The notes under the pieces were generated by a model. It did not search any database. It was not told the origin of the DNA and saw only the letters and a program-made list of their open reading frames with translations. Positions 32,562 through 40,490 of a DNA stretch of 64,000 nucleotides are shown here, in pieces. The stretch's first letter is position 1. Each line of letters begins with the position of its first letter. Position numbers and translations under genes: made by a program. Origin of the DNA: Saltatorellus ferox (GTDB lineage: Bacteria; Planctomycetota; UBA1135; GCA-002686595); assembly GCA_007751475.1 (NCBI GenBank), contig CP036434.1, forward strand, positions 2,480,001 through 2,544,000, read 5' to 3'.

Positions 32562-33299
32562 ATGATCCGCAGCACCGTATTCGCACTCACGCTTCTTCTC
32601 CTCGCCTCCAGCTGCTCGACGGCCCAGGGCCCGAGGCTGGCCAGCATCGCTCCCGTGATCAACGCGACGCTCCGCCAGGGCGAGAACGTCATCGAGCCGG
32701 GCGACCTCATCCAGATCCGTCTGATCTCCGAGGATTCACCCGGTGTCGGAGCGGTGTCCACGGACCCGGCGTTCCAGCTCAACCAGGACATTCGCGTCCA
32801 GGCGGATGGACGTGCGTCGTTCATCGGACTGGATGACATGCCGGTGGCGGGTCTCTTGCCCGCGGTTCTGGACGAGATCCTCACGGGGCGCTACACGGGG
32901 CTCCTGGACGAGGAGCCGATTCTCAGCGTCGTGGTCGCCGAACAGGCGGCCCGGACGGTGACGGTGTTCGGTGAGGTGCTCAGGCCCGGCCTCGTCGTCG
33001 TCCCGCCGGACGGGCATCTGACGCTGGTGGACGCGCTGGGTCGCGCTGGCGGTCCGTCGACGCGGACCGCGTGGCTGTCGAGTACGCTGCTGGTGCGCTG
33101 GGATCCGGAGACGGAGACCCAGATGGCGTGGAAGATCGACGCCCGGAGGAAGTTCTGGGATTCTGAAGAAACCGTCATTCTTCAGCCGCGCGACATCCTT
33201 TGGGTGCCTAACACGAACATCGATCACATCGCAATCGCCATCGACAACTTCGTGCGTCGTATGATCCCGCTTCCGAACATCGTCGCTCCGATCAACTGA
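32562..33299 (+). CDS. Polysaccharide export lipoprotein (Wza/GumB-like)
   Basis: 245 residues from the ATG at 32562; an earlier start at 32508 would add a Pro-rich stretch ahead of the signal. Signal peptide and lipobox: ALTLLLLASSCSTAQ. The poly_export domain is VIEPGDLIQIRLISED ... DIRVQADGRASFIGLDDMPV and an LDEILTGRYTGLL helix. One SLBB-like domain follows (VTVFGEVLRPGLVVVPPDGH LTLVDALGRAGG). It ends with QPRDILWVPNTNIDHIAIAI. It should form the outer-membrane export channel of the exopolysaccharide system and is the first gene of that locus, followed by the Wzz-like gene. Confidence 0.9.
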   Translation: MIRSTVFALTLLLLASSCSTAQGPRLASIAPVINATLRQGENVIEPGDLIQIRLISEDSPGVGAVSTDPAFQLNQDIRVQADGRASFIGLDDMPVAGLLPAVLDEILTGRYTGLLDEEPILSVVVAEQAARTVTVFGEVLRPGLVVVPPDGHLTLVDALGRAGGPSTRTAWLSSTLLVRWDPETETQMAWKIDARRKFWDSEETVILQPRDILWVPNTNIDHIAIAIDNFVRRMIPLPNIVAPIN

Positions 33300-33370
33300 T
33301 CCGCACGTCTCCGGATCAGGCTGGCCACTTTCGCCGAAAGGGCAGGTCGATCCGGTCCGACTATCCGGGA

Positions 33371-35128
33371 ATGGCGAGCGGAACCCCCTACAAGAAATCG
33401 AACGTGGACGACTTCGCACATGCACAGCTGGACCTCGACGAGGCCAAGAATCCTTTTGATCTGAAGGTTCTGGTTCTCTACGCGGTGGCGCGCTTCCGTG
33501 GCCTGATCCTGGCCCTCGGGATCCTTGGCGCCATCCTGGGACTCTTTGCCGGTGCCGCGCAGCCGAACGTGTACTCGTCCCTGACGAAGCTGCACTTCGA
33601 GCCGAGCGTTCGTCAGCTGATCCGAGAGGAGCAGGCGTGGGGCGTCGAGACGGGTGAGGTTCGGATCAACGCGAACACCGCGATTCTGGAGGAGCTGGAG
33701 CTCCTCAAGGATCCGAGCATCCTCGAGGCGGTAGTCGACAAGATCGGGGCGCGTGAGATCCTTCGCGTTGCGGATCCGAGCTCCGCCGACGGACCAGGTA
33801 CGTCGATGCCGGTCCGGCTCATGCACTCGCTTCAGGCGGGGTTGATTCGTCTGAAGGGGCTCGACGATCCGTTTCCGGAGGGGCCGGAGTCGGAAGCCAA
33901 GGTGGCTGCCTACGATCGGCTGAAGGCCAACGTGATGATCGCCAACCAGCGCAGCACGCAGATCATCGACGTCAAGTACTCGGATTCGTCGCCGGCCAAA
34001 GCGAAGCAGATCCTCGACGAGATCATCACGCAGATGCGCGCCCGTCACCTGACGGCGTTCTCGGCGCGAGGCAGCCTCGATATCGTTCGCGAGAACCAGA
34101 ACCTCGCGTTCCAGGAACTCAGCAAGGCGAAGAACGATCTCAACGAGTTCAAGGCGCAGTGCGGCTTCCACGACCTGGAGAACGAGTGGGCGCAGTGCAA
34201 CGAGGAGATCCTCATGCGCGAGCGCGAACTCTCGGACATGCACGCCGAGCGCGGGGCGCTCCTCGGCAAGGTGAAGAGCCTCTCGAAGGACCTCGGCATC
34301 GGAGTCTCGGCCGAGGATGAGGTCGTGGCGGACGGCGTGAACGCCCAGGGGGAAGAGGTGCGTGGGGGCAGGGTGCTCAACCCGGCGTACACCCGGCTGA
34401 GGCGTCAGCTGGAGGACGCGCAAGGGGACCTTCGCGACCTTCAGAACCTGAACTCGGATCCGACTCCAGGGAGTCTTCCCTGGCGCGCCCAGGGCAAGCT
34501 CACCAACCTGATCGCGCAGCTGGAGAACGACCTGCAGGGCACAGACCCCTACGGCAAGGTGGACGGCATCCTCGGCGATGGTCTGGATGATTCGCGCTCG
34601 GAGACGCTCACGCTCCTCTCGGTGGCGCGCGGCGAGCTCGAGGGCTTGATCAACAAGATCGAGACGACCGAGGAACGTATCGCCGAGCTGGAGGAACGAA
34701 GGCTCGCGATGGAGGAGTGCGAGGTCGAGTACAACCAGAGCCTCCAGGCCGCCGAGATGATCAAGCTCAAGGTGGACACGCTGGCGGCCCAGGAGCGCCA
34801 GCTCACCGGTCTCGCCTACATGGACGACGACCGGCGCTCGGAGCTCAAGGTGTTCCTTCCGGCGCGCCTCGCCAAGGACAAGGAAGGGCCCCAGCGCAGC
34901 AAGCCGCTCCTGATCGGGCTCATCGGCGGCATGGTGCTCGGCATCGGCATCGCCATTCTCAGGCAGCTCCTCGAGCGCAACGTGCGCTACCAGGAAACCG
35001 TCGAGAACTCGCTCGGACTGCGCGTGCTTTGCGTGGTGCCGGATCTCTCGTCGAATCCTGGCTTCGGCCGCAAGGGCGCCTCCGGGAAGCCAGCCGCCAA
35101 GGACCCGTCCACGAAGGGAGCGGCCTGA
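33371..35128 (+). CDS. Wzz/GumC-like chain-length determinant protein
   Basis: 585 residues. First transmembrane helix at ~45-66 (GLILALGILGAILGLFAG), then the Wzz-type segment VYSSLTKLHFEPSVRQ. A long periplasmic coiled-coil region covers ~190-480 (Glu/Lys/Leu-rich, with LNEFKAQCGFHDLENEW and RRQLEDAQGDLRDLQNL). The second helix is near 511-530 (LLIGLIGGMVLGIGIAIL). The C-terminal cytosolic tail has NSLGLRVLCVVPDLS, which in fused BY-kinases precedes the ATPase; here the ATPase is the next gene. It controls chain length and export in the Wzy pathway. Confidence 0.88.
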   Translation: MASGTPYKKSNVDDFAHAQLDLDEAKNPFDLKVLVLYAVARFRGLILALGILGAILGLFAGAAQPNVYSSLTKLHFEPSVRQLIREEQAWGVETGEVRINANTAILEELELLKDPSILEAVVDKIGAREILRVADPSSADGPGTSMPVRLMHSLQAGLIRLKGLDDPFPEGPESEAKVAAYDRLKANVMIANQRSTQIIDVKYSDSSPAKAKQILDEIITQMRARHLTAFSARGSLDIVRENQNLAFQELSKAKNDLNEFKAQCGFHDLENEWAQCNEEILMRERELSDMHAERGALLGKVKSLSKDLGIGVSAEDEVVADGVNAQGEEVRGGRVLNPAYTRLRRQLEDAQGDLRDLQNLNSDPTPGSLPWRAQGKLTNLIAQLENDLQGTDPYGKVDGILGDGLDDSRSETLTLLSVARGELEGLINKIETTEERIAELEERRLAMEECEVEYNQSLQAAEMIKLKVDTLAAQERQLTGLAYMDDDRRSELKVFLPARLAKDKEGPQRSKPLLIGLIGGMVLGIGIAILRQLLERNVRYQETVENSLGLRVLCVVPDLSSNPGFGRKGASGKPAAKDPSTKGAA

Positions 35129-35145
35129 CGGCCCGCTGGATCCCC

Positions 35146-35898
35146 ATGAGCCGTTCATCGACGACCTACACTGCCGTTCCCATGACTCACCCAGACTCCG
35201 ATTCGGAGCGCGACCCGGGACTCGCCATGTTTGGCGGACATGCCATGCAAGATCAACTCGAGGTCGTCGCGCCGCTGGTCGACGCCGTCTGGACGCAGAT
35301 CGCGGCGCTGAAGGAAGGGAAGTCCCACGTGCGCATCGCTTTCACGAGCCCGGAGAACCAGTCGGGGACGACGCTGCTTTGCGCGGCCACCGCCGTCTCG
35401 CTCGCTCGAAACATGCGTTCGGACGTTCTGATGGTGGAGACGCACATGCGTCACCCGGCGGCGGCCGGCTACCTCGGCGCGGAGTCCACGCCTGGCTTCT
35501 CGGACCTGCTGCTCGGACACACGGATCTGGAGACGGCGATCAAGACCGTTCCGGGTGTGCCGGGCCTGCGTCTTCTGCCCGGCGGGACGGCCCGTCCGGC
35601 GATCGCGGGAGAGCTGGCGGCGCGCAACGCCCAGGAGATCCTTCGCACGCTGATGACCAGCGCGAGCTTCGTGCTCTTCGACGCGCCACCCCTGGTGACC
35701 TATCAGGAGGCGCGCGGGCTGCTGTCGTTCGTCGATTCTTCCGTGCTGGTGCTTCGCTCACGTTCGTCCAGCAAGAAGGGCACGATCCAGCTCGCGGAGC
35801 TGATCGAGACCGCACGCGTGCCGATCCTCGGGACCGTCCTGAACCGGCACGAGTCAGACTTCGGTTTCCTCGAAGGCAAGCTCGGCATCAACGGGTGA
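35146..35898 (+). CDS. CpsD/CapB-like ATPase, degenerate tyrosine autokinase
   Basis: 250 residues (238 from the second ATG at 35182). The fold of a bacterial tyrosine kinase cytosolic domain is recognisable: HVRIAFTSPENQSGTTLLCA at the P-loop, RSDVLMVETHMRHPAAAGYL at Walker A', TPGFSDLLLGHTDLETAI, RLLPGGTARP and FVLFDAPPLVTYQEARGLL at Walker B. The P-loop lacks the invariant Lys (SGTT instead of GKTT), and Walker A' has E-T-H where D-x-D is usual. The C terminus has no Tyr cluster. It therefore probably does not work as an autokinase but may still regulate the Wzz-like partner upstream, in the style of CpsC-CpsD. Confidence 0.8.
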   Translation: MSRSSTTYTAVPMTHPDSDSERDPGLAMFGGHAMQDQLEVVAPLVDAVWTQIAALKEGKSHVRIAFTSPENQSGTTLLCAATAVSLARNMRSDVLMVETHMRHPAAAGYLGAESTPGFSDLLLGHTDLETAIKTVPGVPGLRLLPGGTARPAIAGELAARNAQEILRTLMTSASFVLFDAPPLVTYQEARGLLSFVDSSVLVLRSRSSSKKGTIQLAELIETARVPILGTVLNRHESDFGFLEGKLGING

Positions 35899-35980
35899 TT
35901 CAGGGCGGTCTTCCCTCCCGCCCGCGTGTCTCGCGGCGGGCGGTGGTGGACCGACGTTTTGGCCACGATCCCTTCGACCG

Positions 35981-37528
35981 ATGACGCCCTCGCACCGCGA
36001 TCCACGAGCAGGCTCTCCCGAGGGCGGAGACGGCGTGGATCCCGGCATCCACGCGGACTCTGACGCGGGAAAAGTCCAGTTCGGTTTGAAGTGGACGGCG
36101 CTCTCGATGGTCCTGTTCCGGTTCGCCCGGCTCGGTACGACGATCGTGCTCGCGCGGATCCTGACGAAGCCGGACTTCGGCCTCGTCACCATGGCGATGG
36201 CGTTCATCATGGCGTTCCAGGCGCTGCGCGACATCGGCTTCGGGCCGGCGTTCGTCCAGCGCAAGGATCTCGACGCCGAGGAAGAGCAGACGTTCACGAG
36301 CACGATGTTCTGGGTCGTCGGCGCGATCAACGTGGTGATGTTCTTGGTCGGCTACGCGATGGCCCCGTATGCCGCCACGTACTTCGACAAGCTGGACGGG
36401 CTGGCGCCGATCCTGCAGGGCGTCTTCTGCCTGCTTCTGATCGAGGCGCTGTCCACCGTGCCGACGGCGATCCTCCAGAAGCGCCTCGAGTTCGGCATGA
36501 TCGCGACGGGGGAGATGGTGGGGATCGTGCTGCACACGGTGCTGTCGATCGCGCTTGCGCTCCTCGGCTTCGGCGCGTGGTCGATCGTCCTGGGGACACT
36601 TGGTTCCCGTTTGGCCCAGACCCTGCTCGTCGTGAGGATGAGCGGGTGGCGACCGACGAGGACCTTCAGCGCCCACGCCGCGAAGGAACTCTTCGGTTTC
36701 GGCCGCTATCTGTGGGGCAACTCCTTGCTGGGCGCCTCCTCCAAGGTGGTCGATAAGATGGTGGTGGGCAAGATCCTGGGTGACACCGCGCTCGGCTACT
36801 ACGGCAACGCCTACAACCTCTGTACGACGGCGTCGAAGCCGATCTTCTCGATCATCCTGCGTGTGACCTTCCCGGCGCTCTCGCGGATCCAGGACGACGC
36901 GCCGGCGATCCGAAGGGCGATTCTGACCGCTATCACCAGCGTCTCCCTGGTAACGGTTCCGCTCTCCTTCGGACTTTCGGCCGTCGCGACGGATTTCGTC
37001 ACGGTGGTTTATGGCCCGAGTTGGGCGCCGATGGGCCCGATCGTCCAGATCCTGGCCGCCTACGGCATCGTGGCCTCGGTCGGCTCCATCACGTCCCCGA
37101 TCTTGATGGCGACGGGTCGAGTCCGGAACCTCTTCTACTATTCGCTGCTGGGGCAGGCCCTGATGGTGGCTCTCTTCCTCTGGTTCGGCCGCTACGACGC
37201 CGTGGGCATCGCCTGTGGCCTCCTGGGCGCGACCTTCAGCGCCGAACTCTTTGCCTTCTGTTTCGCGATGCGAAGCATCGGCCTCCCCTTGCGCCAGGGA
37301 GCCGCTCCGATCGCGAGATCCCTGGCCGCCGCCACGATCATGTACGCCGCGGTCCTGGTCACCGAGCGAACCCTCGCCACCCTGACGCCCCTCCAGCGTC
37401 TCCCCATCTCCGTCCTGGTAGGAATCCTGACCTACGCCGCCGCCACTTTCCTCCTCAACCGAAGGGCCGCCCAAACCTCCCTGAAAGGCGTCAAAGGCGT
37501 CCTTCTCTCCAAAGGCCGCCTGGCCTGA
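35981..37528 (+). CDS. Oligosaccharide flippase (Wzx-like, MOP superfamily)
   Basis: 515 residues with about 12-14 hydrophobic segments. The N-terminal ~35 residues are polar. The first helix pair LSMVLFRFARLGTTIVLARI followed by LTKPDFGLVTMAMAFI is the signature of PST-type flippases, with later FVQRKDLDAEEEQTFTSTMF and WGNSLLGASSKVVDKMVVGK. It should flip lipid-linked repeat units across the inner membrane for Wzy-dependent polymerisation. It is the last plus-strand gene before a 29-bp palindromic repeat array and a convergent pyruvyltransferase gene. Confidence 0.9.
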   Translation: MTPSHRDPRAGSPEGGDGVDPGIHADSDAGKVQFGLKWTALSMVLFRFARLGTTIVLARILTKPDFGLVTMAMAFIMAFQALRDIGFGPAFVQRKDLDAEEEQTFTSTMFWVVGAINVVMFLVGYAMAPYAATYFDKLDGLAPILQGVFCLLLIEALSTVPTAILQKRLEFGMIATGEMVGIVLHTVLSIALALLGFGAWSIVLGTLGSRLAQTLLVVRMSGWRPTRTFSAHAAKELFGFGRYLWGNSLLGASSKVVDKMVVGKILGDTALGYYGNAYNLCTTASKPIFSIILRVTFPALSRIQDDAPAIRRAILTAITSVSLVTVPLSFGLSAVATDFVTVVYGPSWAPMGPIVQILAAYGIVASVGSITSPILMATGRVRNLFYYSLLGQALMVALFLWFGRYDAVGIACGLLGATFSAELFAFCFAMRSIGLPLRQGAAPIARSLAAATIMYAAVLVTERTLATLTPLQRLPISVLVGILTYAAATFLLNRRAAQTSLKGVKGVLLSKGRLA

Positions 37529-37537
37529 CCCCCCCCT

Positions 37538-37721
37538 CCATTCCGACACAAACGGACCAGGTCCGTCCATTCCGGAACAAACGGACCAGGTCCGTCCATT
37601 CCGGAACAAACGGACCAGGTCCGTCCATTCCGGAACAAACGGACCTGGTCCGTTTGTTCCGGAATGGACGGACCTGGTCCGTTTGTATCGGAATGGACGG
37701 ACCTGGTCCGTTTGTGTCGGG
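37538..37721. repeat. Array of six 29-bp units forming a large palindrome
   Basis: Units begin at 37538, 37567, 37596, 37625, 37654 and 37683, with a 10-base partial unit to 37721. Each unit contains the 15-bp palindrome ACGGACCWGGTCCGT. The first three units are on one strand and the last ones are the reverse complement, so the array folds back on itself around ~37630. Units differ at only a few bases. It fills the whole gap between the convergent flippase and pyruvyltransferase genes and would form very stable hairpins in both transcripts. Confidence 0.95.
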
Positions 37722-39095
37722 TCAGGACGCGCTCAGGATGGCCTCGAACTGGGCGTTCAGGGTGGATTCGATTTTTGGGAGGGCCGCGGCGAGGGGCGTT
37801 CGGGAACTGGCGCGCGCTTCGTAGGAAGACCTCAGGGTTTGGAGGGCCTCTTCTTCCGACAGGGTCGTGGGGTCGGCCACGCCGGGGGATTGGTTCGCGA
37901 TTTCGAAGACTCCCAGGAATTTGGGGCTGTAGGCGATCGCCGAAGCGGGCACTCCCGTGGAGAGGGCCGCGATCGTGGCGTGCATTCGCGTTCCGTTGAA
38001 CCAGTCCAGGCGGCCGATCTCGTGCTTGATCTCCGCTGGCTCGAACGGAGGAGAGAGGATCGTCACTCGATCTCGGTGCTCCTTGGGTAGGGTCTCCAGA
38101 AGTTCGCGGGACGCCTGCGGGTCCGACTCGTAGTGGCCCTCCGGTTCGATCACGTGTGGGACCAGCGCCACGCGGGCATCCGTGGAGGTGGTCAACCACG
38201 TCAGGAAGCGGGTGACCAGGGAGCGGTAGTCGAGGATGAAGCCGTAGCTCTTCGCGCGTTCGGGGCTGCCCCAGACGAGCCCGCTCACGTTCAAGCCCAC
38301 GACGGGAGGGCCGTTCGAGCCGTCGCGCTCTTCGATCCAGCGGTCGAGGATCGGGCTGATCCCGCCGGGCCGCCGGCGAGGGCGCATGCCGAACGCCACG
38401 TCTACGCCGAGACGGTGGCGCGATGCATCGAACGTGTCTCCGAGGAGGGACTTCAGGACCTCGAAGCTGCGCGCATCACGGGCCCACGCGGAAGAAGCAC
38501 CGCGGCAGAGGTCCGCCGCCTCGGCTCGCATCCCCGCGTCCACGAACGGCCCGTAGGTCTGTGGGAGGAGGACCAGCGGCACGCCCAGGTCGAGGCTCAG
38601 TCGCTTCGGGAGCGAGACCGTTTCGAACCGATGTCGACCGTAGAGATCCGTGAACGAATCGCCGCCCGACAGGTCGAGGACCGCCGTCGCCCTCTTCATC
38701 GCCTCGACGCCCGCGTTCGGCAGTCTCAGGCGGCCTGCGATCTGCATCACCTTCAGCGTATCCCCACGCCACATGCGCCTGGAGTGGTTGGCGCCGAGCA
38801 GGTCGTAGCTGACGGACCGTTCAGAAGCATCAGGGGTCGTCATCACGAAGGACCCCGAGCGCTGCCCGCGGCGGTAGTCGAACACCGTGAAGGTCGCGCC
38901 AGGACAGCGCGCGGCGATCCCCCCGAGAACTCCCTGGGAAAGAGCGTCCACGCCAAGGTTGTTCGTTCCAGGCGCCGCGCCGAAGAGGCAGAAATGGGGT
39001 GTCGATGACGTATTCACGATGGGGGAGACTATCCTCTTCAGCACCCGGAAATCCCTTCCCGTCGTCCGAAACAGTGAGCCGAGGAAAGCCTCCAA
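37722..39095 (-). CDS. Polysaccharide pyruvyl transferase family protein
   Basis: 457 residues from TTG 39095, or 431 from GTG 39017, which starts just before the conserved STPHFCLFGAAPGTNNLGVD. Family features (WcaK/AmsJ/CsaB type) are LFGAAPGTNNLGVDALSQGV at the N terminus, AVLDLSGGDSFTDLYG, LPLVLLPQ-like PLVLLPQTYGPF, SSAWARDARSFEVL, GLNVSGLV, ALVPHVIEPEG, and RLDWFNGTRMHATIAALSTG near the C terminus. It adds ketal-linked pyruvate to sugars or is a related transferase of exopolysaccharide loci. Divergent from the FrhB-like gene that starts 84 bp away, a frequent pairing in such loci. Confidence 0.88.
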   Translation of the reverse strand: MEAFLGSLFRTTGRDFRVLKRIVSPIVNTSSTPHFCLFGAAPGTNNLGVDALSQGVLGGIAARCPGATFTVFDYRRGQRSGSFVMTTPDASERSVSYDLLGANHSRRMWRGDTLKVMQIAGRLRLPNAGVEAMKRATAVLDLSGGDSFTDLYGRHRFETVSLPKRLSLDLGVPLVLLPQTYGPFVDAGMRAEAADLCRGASSAWARDARSFEVLKSLLGDTFDASRHRLGVDVAFGMRPRRRPGGISPILDRWIEERDGSNGPPVVGLNVSGLVWGSPERAKSYGFILDYRSLVTRFLTWLTTSTDARVALVPHVIEPEGHYESDPQASRELLETLPKEHRDRVTILSPPFEPAEIKHEIGRLDWFNGTRMHATIAALSTGVPASAIAYSPKFLGVFEIANQSPGVADPTTLSEEEALQTLRSSYEARASSRTPLAAALPKIESTLNAQFEAILSAS

Positions 39096-39179
39096 TCGGT
39101 GCCTGAGCCCCGCGCAGATTCTGCCGATGATGCAGGAGACCAGGGCTCTCCATCACCTCGCCCTGGAGCTTCCACCCCG

Positions 39180-40490
39180 ATGAATTCCGCGATCCAGAGC
39201 ATCCGAGACGTCGCCGAGCGCCAGCTCTGTAGCGGCTGCGGCGCCTGCGCCTACATGCAGCCCGACGCGGTTCGCATGGTGGACGATCTCGGCCAGGGCC
39301 GTCGCCCGATCATGCTGGGGGATGCTGACACCACGGAAGCCCTCGCCGCCTGCCCGGGGGCGGAGCTCGTCCACGACTATGACCGGACCGAAGTCATGGC
39401 CGAGCTGCACCGCGGCTGGGGACCCGTTCGCGAGATCTGGGAGGGCTGGGCCAGCGACCAGGAGATCCGCTTCGAAGCCAGCTCCGGCGGAGCCGCGACC
39501 GCGCTCGCGCTCTTCGGTCTCGAGCACGACGGGGCCGGTGGCGTCCTCCACATCGCCGCCCGGGAGGACGTCCCGACGCTCAACGAAACGCGCCTCTCTC
39601 GGACGCGCGCCGAAGTGACCGCCGCGACAGGCTCGCGCTACGCCCCGGCGAGTCCCTGCGACTCGCTGGCCCTCGCCGAGTCCGCCGACGCTCCCGTCGT
39701 CTTCATCGGCAAACCCTGCGACGCTGCCGCCGTCAAGAAGGCCCGCGCTCTCCGCCCCGCCCTCGACGCGAAAATCTCGGTCACGATCGCGATCTTCTGC
39801 GCTGGCGCTCCGTCGACCGAAGGCACCCACGAGATGCTCAAGCTGATGGGCTTCGAGGATCCCCTCGCGGTCGACTCCGTTCGCTACCGCGGGCGAGGCT
39901 GGCCCGGCCGCGCCCGAGGCGTGCAAGCCGATCGCGAGGAGAGCCTTAGCTACCACGAGTCCTGGGGACAGGTTCTCCAGCGCTTCGTTCCGTGGCGCTG
40001 CCGCATCTGCCCGGACCACACCGGCGAGTTCGCCGACATCTCCGTCGGCGATCCCTGGTACCACGGGACCATCCCCGAGGGCGAGTCCGGCCGAAGCCTC
40101 GTGATCGCGCGAACGCAGCGAGGCGTCGACTTCCTTCGCCGCGCCCGCGAGGCTGGCGCCCTCGAGCTGGTGCCCCGCGGAGCGGAAGCGCTCACCCGGT
40201 CCCAGCCGAATCTGCTGCACGTGCGCGGCGCCGTCTTCGGCCGCGTCCTGACGAGCCGCCTTCTCGGCGCCGCCACCCCGCGCTACCGCGGCTTCCACGT
40301 CTTCGACGCATGGCTCAAGCACCTTTCCGTCAAGCAGCGCGCGCAGGCCTTCTACGGGACGGTGAAGCGCGTGTTCACCAAGGGGCTGCGCAAGCGCTTG
40401 CCCGTCGTTCCCTACGAGCCTGCCGTACGGAACGCAGCGATTGAGGCCACGGGCCAGCGGGAGCCGATGCCGGGGAGCGACGTCGCATGA
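39180..40490 (+). CDS. Coenzyme F420 hydrogenase beta-subunit-like (FrhB) protein
   Basis: 436 residues from the ATG at 39180. FrhB/FdhB features: N-terminal LCSGCGACAYMQPDAV (CxxCxxC, iron-sulfur type), FEASSGGAATALALFGLEH, AATGSRYAPASPCDSL, FIGKPCDAAAVKKAR, TIAIFCAGAPSTEGTHEML, and WRCRICPDHTGEFADISVGD with further cysteines. In polysaccharide loci this family sits beside pyruvyltransferases, as here, and its redox role there is not settled. F420 use is not implied. It overlaps the next gene by ATGA (40487-40490). Confidence 0.85.
   Translation: MNSAIQSIRDVAERQLCSGCGACAYMQPDAVRMVDDLGQGRRPIMLGDADTTEALAACPGAELVHDYDRTEVMAELHRGWGPVREIWEGWASDQEIRFEASSGGAATALALFGLEHDGAGGVLHIAAREDVPTLNETRLSRTRAEVTAATGSRYAPASPCDSLALAESADAPVVFIGKPCDAAAVKKARALRPALDAKISVTIAIFCAGAPSTEGTHEMLKLMGFEDPLAVDSVRYRGRGWPGRARGVQADREESLSYHESWGQVLQRFVPWRCRICPDHTGEFADISVGDPWYHGTIPEGESGRSLVIARTQRGVDFLRRAREAGALELVPRGAEALTRSQPNLLHVRGAVFGRVLTSRLLGAATPRYRGFHVFDAWLKHLSVKQRAQAFYGTVKRVFTKGLRKRLPVVPYEPAVRNAAIEATGQREPMPGSDVA

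Noticed and set aside
37538..37721. CRISPR array
   Set aside because: The units are directly adjacent without spacers and invert in the middle; no cas genes are nearby.
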